A stretch of 8,997 nt of DNA from NCBI GenBank assembly GCA_019246575.1, contig JAFAQG010000171.1, positions 1-8,997 of the forward strand, given 5' to 3'. Position 1 is the stretch's first letter. Each line of letters starts with the position of its first letter. Below, piece by piece: positions 6,375 to 8,997 of the stretch. The DNA is from Acidobacteriaceae bacterium (GTDB lineage: Bacteria > Acidobacteriota > Terriglobia > Bryobacterales > Bryobacteraceae). Position numbers and translations under genes: made by a program. A model generated the notes under the pieces. The model ran no database searches. It had not been told where the DNA came from and saw nothing but the letters and a program-made list of their open reading frames with translations.

Positions 6375-6529
6375 GCGCTTCGATAACTGCCGCTATCTTG
6401 GCAAGTGAAAGTCCTGCGGCAGGAGCTGGTTCATCGCCTGCCGACACCACGGCCGGTGAACTGCTCCTTCCGATGAAGAGTTCTGTCGACACGGCAGACC
6501 GTTTCTGCATCTGGAGATTCCGATTATGA
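6371..6529 (+). CDS. Possible 52-aa linking ORF between ssb and the coiled-coil gene
   Basis: A TTG at 6371 overlaps the ssb stop by four bases (TTGA), and the frame runs open to a TGA that overlaps the ATG of the next gene (ATGA, 6526-6529). This exact fit at both ends is the main evidence. The product would be Ala/Ser/Thr-rich in the first half (for example SPAAGAGSSPADTTAGE) and end in CIWRFRL. No ribosome binding site is seen, so it would depend on coupled re-initiation. An internal ATG at 6473 would give only 18 residues. It may be chance open frame in GC-rich DNA, or a coupling peptide. Confidence 0.3.
   Translation: MSASITAAILASESPAAGAGSSPADTTAGELLLPMKSSVDTADRFCIWRFRL
6417..6443 (+). 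repeat. Inverted repeat downstream of ssb
   Basis: CGGCAGG (6417-6423) and CCTGCCG (6437-6443) form a perfect 7-bp stem with a 13-base loop. There is no T-run, so intrinsic termination is not supported. It could reduce read-through or be an mRNA end barrier between ssb and the next gene. Chance occurrence is possible. Confidence 0.3.
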
Positions 6530-6915
6530 GCACTGTTACGACGTCGATCGAGCGGCCGCTGACTGAAGCCGAGCTTGCAGAGCTCGGTAAGAAACAGGCG
6601 CGGCTGCTTCAAGACATCGGCGAACTCGTCATGGAGAAAAAGGTTGCGGTCGACGAGTTTAAAGCCGCGATCGGAGAAAAGCAGAAGCAAGTCGAGGATA
6701 TCTCCAAACGCATCAATCTGGGCCTGAAGCGTCAGGACATCGAATGCGATGTGCTGTTCGACACGCCCGAGAAAGGGCAAAAGAGTTTTGTTGCCATTGC
6801 CACTGGCCAGATCGTTAAGGTCGAAGAAATGACGTCCGCGGACTACCAGAGCCGCCTGTTCGATGTGGATGAGCGTCCCAATGACCCAGGATCGAGTCAC
6901 AGCCGGCTGCAATAG
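6526..6915 (+). CDS. Coiled-coil 129-aa protein, unknown
   Basis: ATG 6526 is preceded by GGAG (6513-6516) with 9 bases of spacing. Residues 12-68 form a charged, heptad-like helix (AELAELGKKQARLLQDIGEL, then KQVEDISKRINLG). After it come beta strands, with IECDVLFDTPEKGQKSF and IATGQIVKVEEMT around 73-105, and a polar tail. The size and the helix-then-strand layout recall small accessory proteins encoded next to recombination nucleases in phages and plasmids, such as nuclease-inhibitor-like proteins, but no diagnostic motif is present, so no name is given. It follows ssb and precedes a change of gene organisation, probably as the last gene of the train. Confidence 0.78.
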   Translation: MSTVTTSIERPLTEAELAELGKKQARLLQDIGELVMEKKVAVDEFKAAIGEKQKQVEDISKRINLGLKRQDIECDVLFDTPEKGQKSFVAIATGQIVKVEEMTSADYQSRLFDVDERPNDPGSSHSRLQ

Positions 6916-7046
6916 ATAGATTTGCGGCACATGGCGGGCCACATCGGGGACGGATCACTACCGGTGCTCAAGAAAGAGCATGCCACCCTGAGATTGACAA
7001 CCGCCCAAAATTTGATCTGCGAACCCGCCGCGGAAAGACAGCAAAT

Positions 7047-7820
7047 ATGCACCATTTCGATGTTGTCCTCAAGCTCCTGCTGCGCAATTCGTTCGCGCGC
7101 GTTGCGGGACGACCCGTTGCGAGATGGCTCGAAACGGAACTACCCAAAGTGCAAAAGCCAAGCATCGACATGCTCGGCGAAACCGCCCAGGGCGAATTGA
7201 TCCACATCGAACTTCAGAGCGGACACGATGACGAAATGCCTTTCCGGATGCTCGAGTATCTTGGGCGGATCGGTAAACTACATCAGCGTATACCGAGGCA
7301 GGTTCTACTGTATGCAGGCCGCGAACCGCTGCGGATGCCGGGCGAAATCACCTGGGCGGACGGCTCCCATCGGTATCAACTCATCGATATGCGCGATGTG
7401 GACGGCGAGCCACTGCTCGCCAGCCCTGAACCGAGCGATAATGTAATAGCGATACTCACCCGGCTGAAGGACAGCTACGCGGCCGTCCGGCAGATCTGGG
7501 AGAACCTCTCGAGATTGCCCGGGGAGCAAGCAAGCGAGTACTTTCAGGCGCTACTGATTATTGCGGGCTTGCGAGGATTGGAAGAGGCCGTTCAACAGGA
7601 GGCACAGAGAATGTTCACGATCGATCTTTCCGAAAACAAAGTGCTGGGGCCGGTGTATCTGCAGGGTCAGCTAGGCTTGCTGCGACAACAGATCGAGCGA
7701 AAATTCGGCACGCCCCCCGAGTGGGTCGAGGACAAGCTCTCCCAATTGTCTGCCGAGGAAGTCAAAGCGGTGGGGTTCCGCGTACTAGAAGCGGCCAGCC
7801 TTGAGGATCTCTTTCGCTAA
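7047..7820 (+). CDS. Rpn-type PD-(D/E)XK nuclease with DUF4351-like C-terminus
   Basis: Rpn (recombination-promoting nuclease, formerly 'transposase_31') proteins are DNA endonucleases that stimulate RecA-independent gene transfer; the wider family spreads as solitary mobile genes. This 257-residue protein shows the nuclease core: D41 in PSIDMLGE, then E55-x-Q57 in LIHIELQ (the family usually has Gln in place of Lys), and RMLEYLGRI (67-75). The last 55 residues match the DUF4351 pattern: LGLLRQQIERKFGTPPEWV, then a helix, ending in AASLEDLF. The start has GGAAAG at 7032-7037, with 9 bases of spacing. The gene appears intact and catalytically complete. It lies 131 bases after the coiled-coil gene and converges on a broken minus-strand gene 17 bases away, so it may be an independent insertion in this block. 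Confidence 0.9.
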   Translation: MHHFDVVLKLLLRNSFARVAGRPVARWLETELPKVQKPSIDMLGETAQGELIHIELQSGHDDEMPFRMLEYLGRIGKLHQRIPRQVLLYAGREPLRMPGEITWADGSHRYQLIDMRDVDGEPLLASPEPSDNVIAILTRLKDSYAAVRQIWENLSRLPGEQASEYFQALLIIAGLRGLEEAVQQEAQRMFTIDLSENKVLGPVYLQGQLGLLRQQIERKFGTPPEWVEDKLSQLSAEEVKAVGFRVLEAASLEDLFR

Positions 7821-7837
7821 ATAAGTGCGAGCGGTTC

Positions 7838-8446
7838 CTACAATTCCTCCAACGACATTACCTCAACCGGTTCACGTCGTAACTCCAAGGGCGTCGGCGA
7901 TCTCCACTTACGTACAAACTTGAACGAAGCTCCGTAGCCAAGAATTCGTCGGCAAATCAGCTTGGCATCCCGCCATTGGTCGTCCGAGCCGCACTTCGTG
8001 ATCTCGAAATTTTCACCCCAGTGATGCTGCGCGATGATTAATGCCGCAGTGACCGCCACATCGTAGGGCTTGAATGCAGTCTTACAAAAGCCACGGTCGT
8101 ACTGTTTGCCCCGCCAAAAGTCATCCTGACAGCATTGGCCATCGCAGCGCCGCTTCGTGACCAATCCCAAAAAGGCGACCGCGAATAGCTTGCCATGGTC
8201 GGAATCGATACCGCAAGCGTCCTCCGCTGGAAAGATGACCACCGGCCCGTCGACCTTTTGGTGCCTGCAGTGGGGATGCCCTTGAACTGAATGTAGTCGT
8301 CCGTGATCTCCGGTAAGCCGGTGCCATGGGCGCCTGCTATGGGCAGCCGAGATCGGACAGCGCGAGAATGAGCTTCTCAAAATCTGCCCGAATCAGCCCG
8401 AAGGCTTCCGGAGCGCCTGGCCCTCCCACGAGTGATAGTAGCCCAT
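7838..8446 (-). pseudogene. Frameshifted conserved phage/plasmid-type hypothetical gene
   Basis: Reading leftward from ATG 8446, the sequence codes MGYYHSWEG, then needs a one-base shift near 8424-8433 to continue as APEAFGLIRADFEKLILAL. It needs another near 8341-8343 (CCC) to give IAGAHGTGLPEITDDYIQF, and a third near 8279-8283 (AAGGG) to enter the long frame that runs to TAG at 7838. All three shifts have the same sign (one base missing each), and together they restore the first frame. The repaired protein of about 203 residues has Cys/His-rich patches (HPHCRH; CDGQCC) and FCKTAFKPYDVAVTAALIIA. This pattern resembles, from memory, a conserved phage/plasmid hypothetical family beginning MGY-H-W, function unknown. 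The shifts lie at homopolymer runs, so they may be mutations or sequence errors. Confidence 0.75.
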
Positions 8447-8532
8447 GGCCTGAAGCTTAGCTCAAATCACGGCGCCGGTTCGGCAGAGCGCTCTAATTCC
8501 GCCACTTTTCATTCCCAATAAAGAATCCACCC

Positions 8533-8537
8533 GGAGG
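8533..8537 (+). promoter_or_regulatory. Ribosome binding site GGAGG of the RecB-like nuclease
   Basis: A perfect GGAGG seven bases before ATG 8545 fixes the start of the truncated gene at the right edge. The gap 8447-8537 between it and the divergent broken gene holds no convincing promoter hexamers. Confidence 0.7.
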
Positions 8538-8544
8538 TGTCCAT

Positions 8545-8997
8545 ATGCTTGTCCTGCCAGCTAGTACAGAGTTGGTGCAGTTTGACCAAGCCGCTCACGT
8601 GTACACCGTTGCCGGCGTGCAACGGCCAAGCGTCACGCAGATCCTGAAAGACGCGGGCCTTATCGACACAACCTGGTATACGGATGAGGCTCGCGAACGC
8701 GGCCGAGCGGTTCATCTTGCCACGCAGTTCCTCGATGAAGATGATCTCGATTGGGACACCGTTCTGCCGCCGTACCGCGGCTACGTCGCGGCCTGGCAAC
8801 GCTTCAAAAAAGAATCGCACTTCAGCATCAGCCGCGATTCGGAAGGAAAGCTCCTGATTGAATATCTCCTTTTCCAACCGGTCTCGGGTTACTGCGGCAT
8901 GCTCGACCGCGTGGGCAGCATCGGCACGATCGAATATCTGATCGACATCAAAACGGGCGATCCGCAGGACTGGCACGGCTATCAATTGGCCGCGTAT
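8545..8997 (+). CDS. RecB-like PD-(D/E)XK exonuclease, truncated by window edge
   Basis: The frame is open from ATG 8545 to the last base (151 codons, no stop), with GGAGG (8533-8537) 7 bases upstream. Motifs of the RecB/Cas4/phage-exonuclease branch are visible in order: H57 in GRAVHLA; D121 in GMLDRVG; D134-x-K136 in LIDIKTG; and the C-terminal Q-x3-Y motif (QLAAY, 147-151). These coordinate the metal and the DNA end. N-terminal SVTQILKDAGLID (29-41) is also typical of such plasmid and phage exonucleases. Likely role: processing of DNA ends for recombination, together with SSB. The missing 3' end probably adds a further 50-100 residues. It could alternatively be a defence- or repair-associated nuclease. 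The opposite gene is the broken one at 7838-8446. Confidence 0.87.
   Translation, partial: MLVLPASTELVQFDQAAHVYTVAGVQRPSVTQILKDAGLIDTTWYTDEARERGRAVHLATQFLDEDDLDWDTVLPPYRGYVAAWQRFKKESHFSISRDSEGKLLIEYLLFQPVSGYCGMLDRVGSIGTIEYLIDIKTGDPQDWHGYQLAAY

Noticed and set aside
6349..6942. 197-codon minus-strand frame covering the ssb-coiled-coil gap
   Set aside because: It mirrors the heptad-rich coiled-coil gene and lacks a good start signal; the plus-strand genes are better supported.
6963..6982. Small hairpin TGCTC/GAGCA after the coiled-coil gene as a terminator
   Set aside because: The stem is only five to six pairs and is not followed by a T-run.
6994..6999. Perfect TTGACA (-35) upstream of the Rpn gene
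   Set aside because: No acceptable -10 hexamer lies 15-19 bases downstream, so a promoter cannot be called from it alone.
8454..8505. tRNA-like stretch with TAGCTCA, a later GAGC, and ATTCCGCCA
   Set aside because: The D-arm loop would be about 18 bases long, no anticodon or T-arm can be folded in order, and the total length is wrong. It is neither a tRNA nor a convincing attachment-site remnant.

Overview
The window is moderately GC-rich bacterial DNA with dense genes, short or overlapping junctions, clear Shine-Dalgarno sites and occasional GTG/TTG starts. No rRNA, tRNA, IS or CRISPR array is visible. The protein styles (a beta-rich C-terminal tail, a RibD/DHFR-like reductase, an Rpn/DUF4351 nuclease) would suit a soil bacterium such as an Acidobacteriota member, but that assignment is inference and weak.

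Left part (1-1484) looks like ordinary accessory or chromosomal DNA: the 3' end of an unidentified gene, an intact RNase HI gene (351-803, +) preceded by a long perfect-stem hairpin, and a dihydrofolate-reductase/RibD-C family gene on the minus strand (927-1484).

A long, mostly non-coding stretch (1485-2071) separates this from the next block. It holds one possible 58-aa basic ORF with a good ribosome binding site and two compact hairpins.

Centre (2072-6915, +) is one co-directional gene train: a 128-aa unknown; a stand-alone archaeo-eukaryotic-type primase (AEP, TOTE-like) with a C-terminal zinc knuckle; a protein with a 12-residue acidic run, overlapping the primase stop; an unknown 244-aa protein; an exported or membrane-anchored single-HKD phospholipase-D-type nuclease; a small membrane protein; a complete single-stranded DNA-binding protein (SSB); a possible 52-aa linking ORF; and a 129-aa coiled-coil protein. 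Most neighbours touch or overlap, so they are probably co-transcribed and several translationally coupled. Primase plus SSB, followed further right by a RecB-type nuclease (8545 to the window edge), suggests the DNA replication/recombination module of a plasmid, integrative element or prophage. The HKD nuclease and membrane protein resemble cargo of conjugative elements (inference).

Right part: an Rpn-type PD-(D/E)XK nuclease gene (7047-7820, +) converges on a broken minus-strand gene (7838-8446). The latter resembles a conserved phage/plasmid hypothetical family as recalled from memory, and its 5' third carries three same-direction frameshifts. The window ends inside the RecB-like nuclease. 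No integrase, relaxase, helicase, origin or attachment site is visible, so the type of element cannot be settled.
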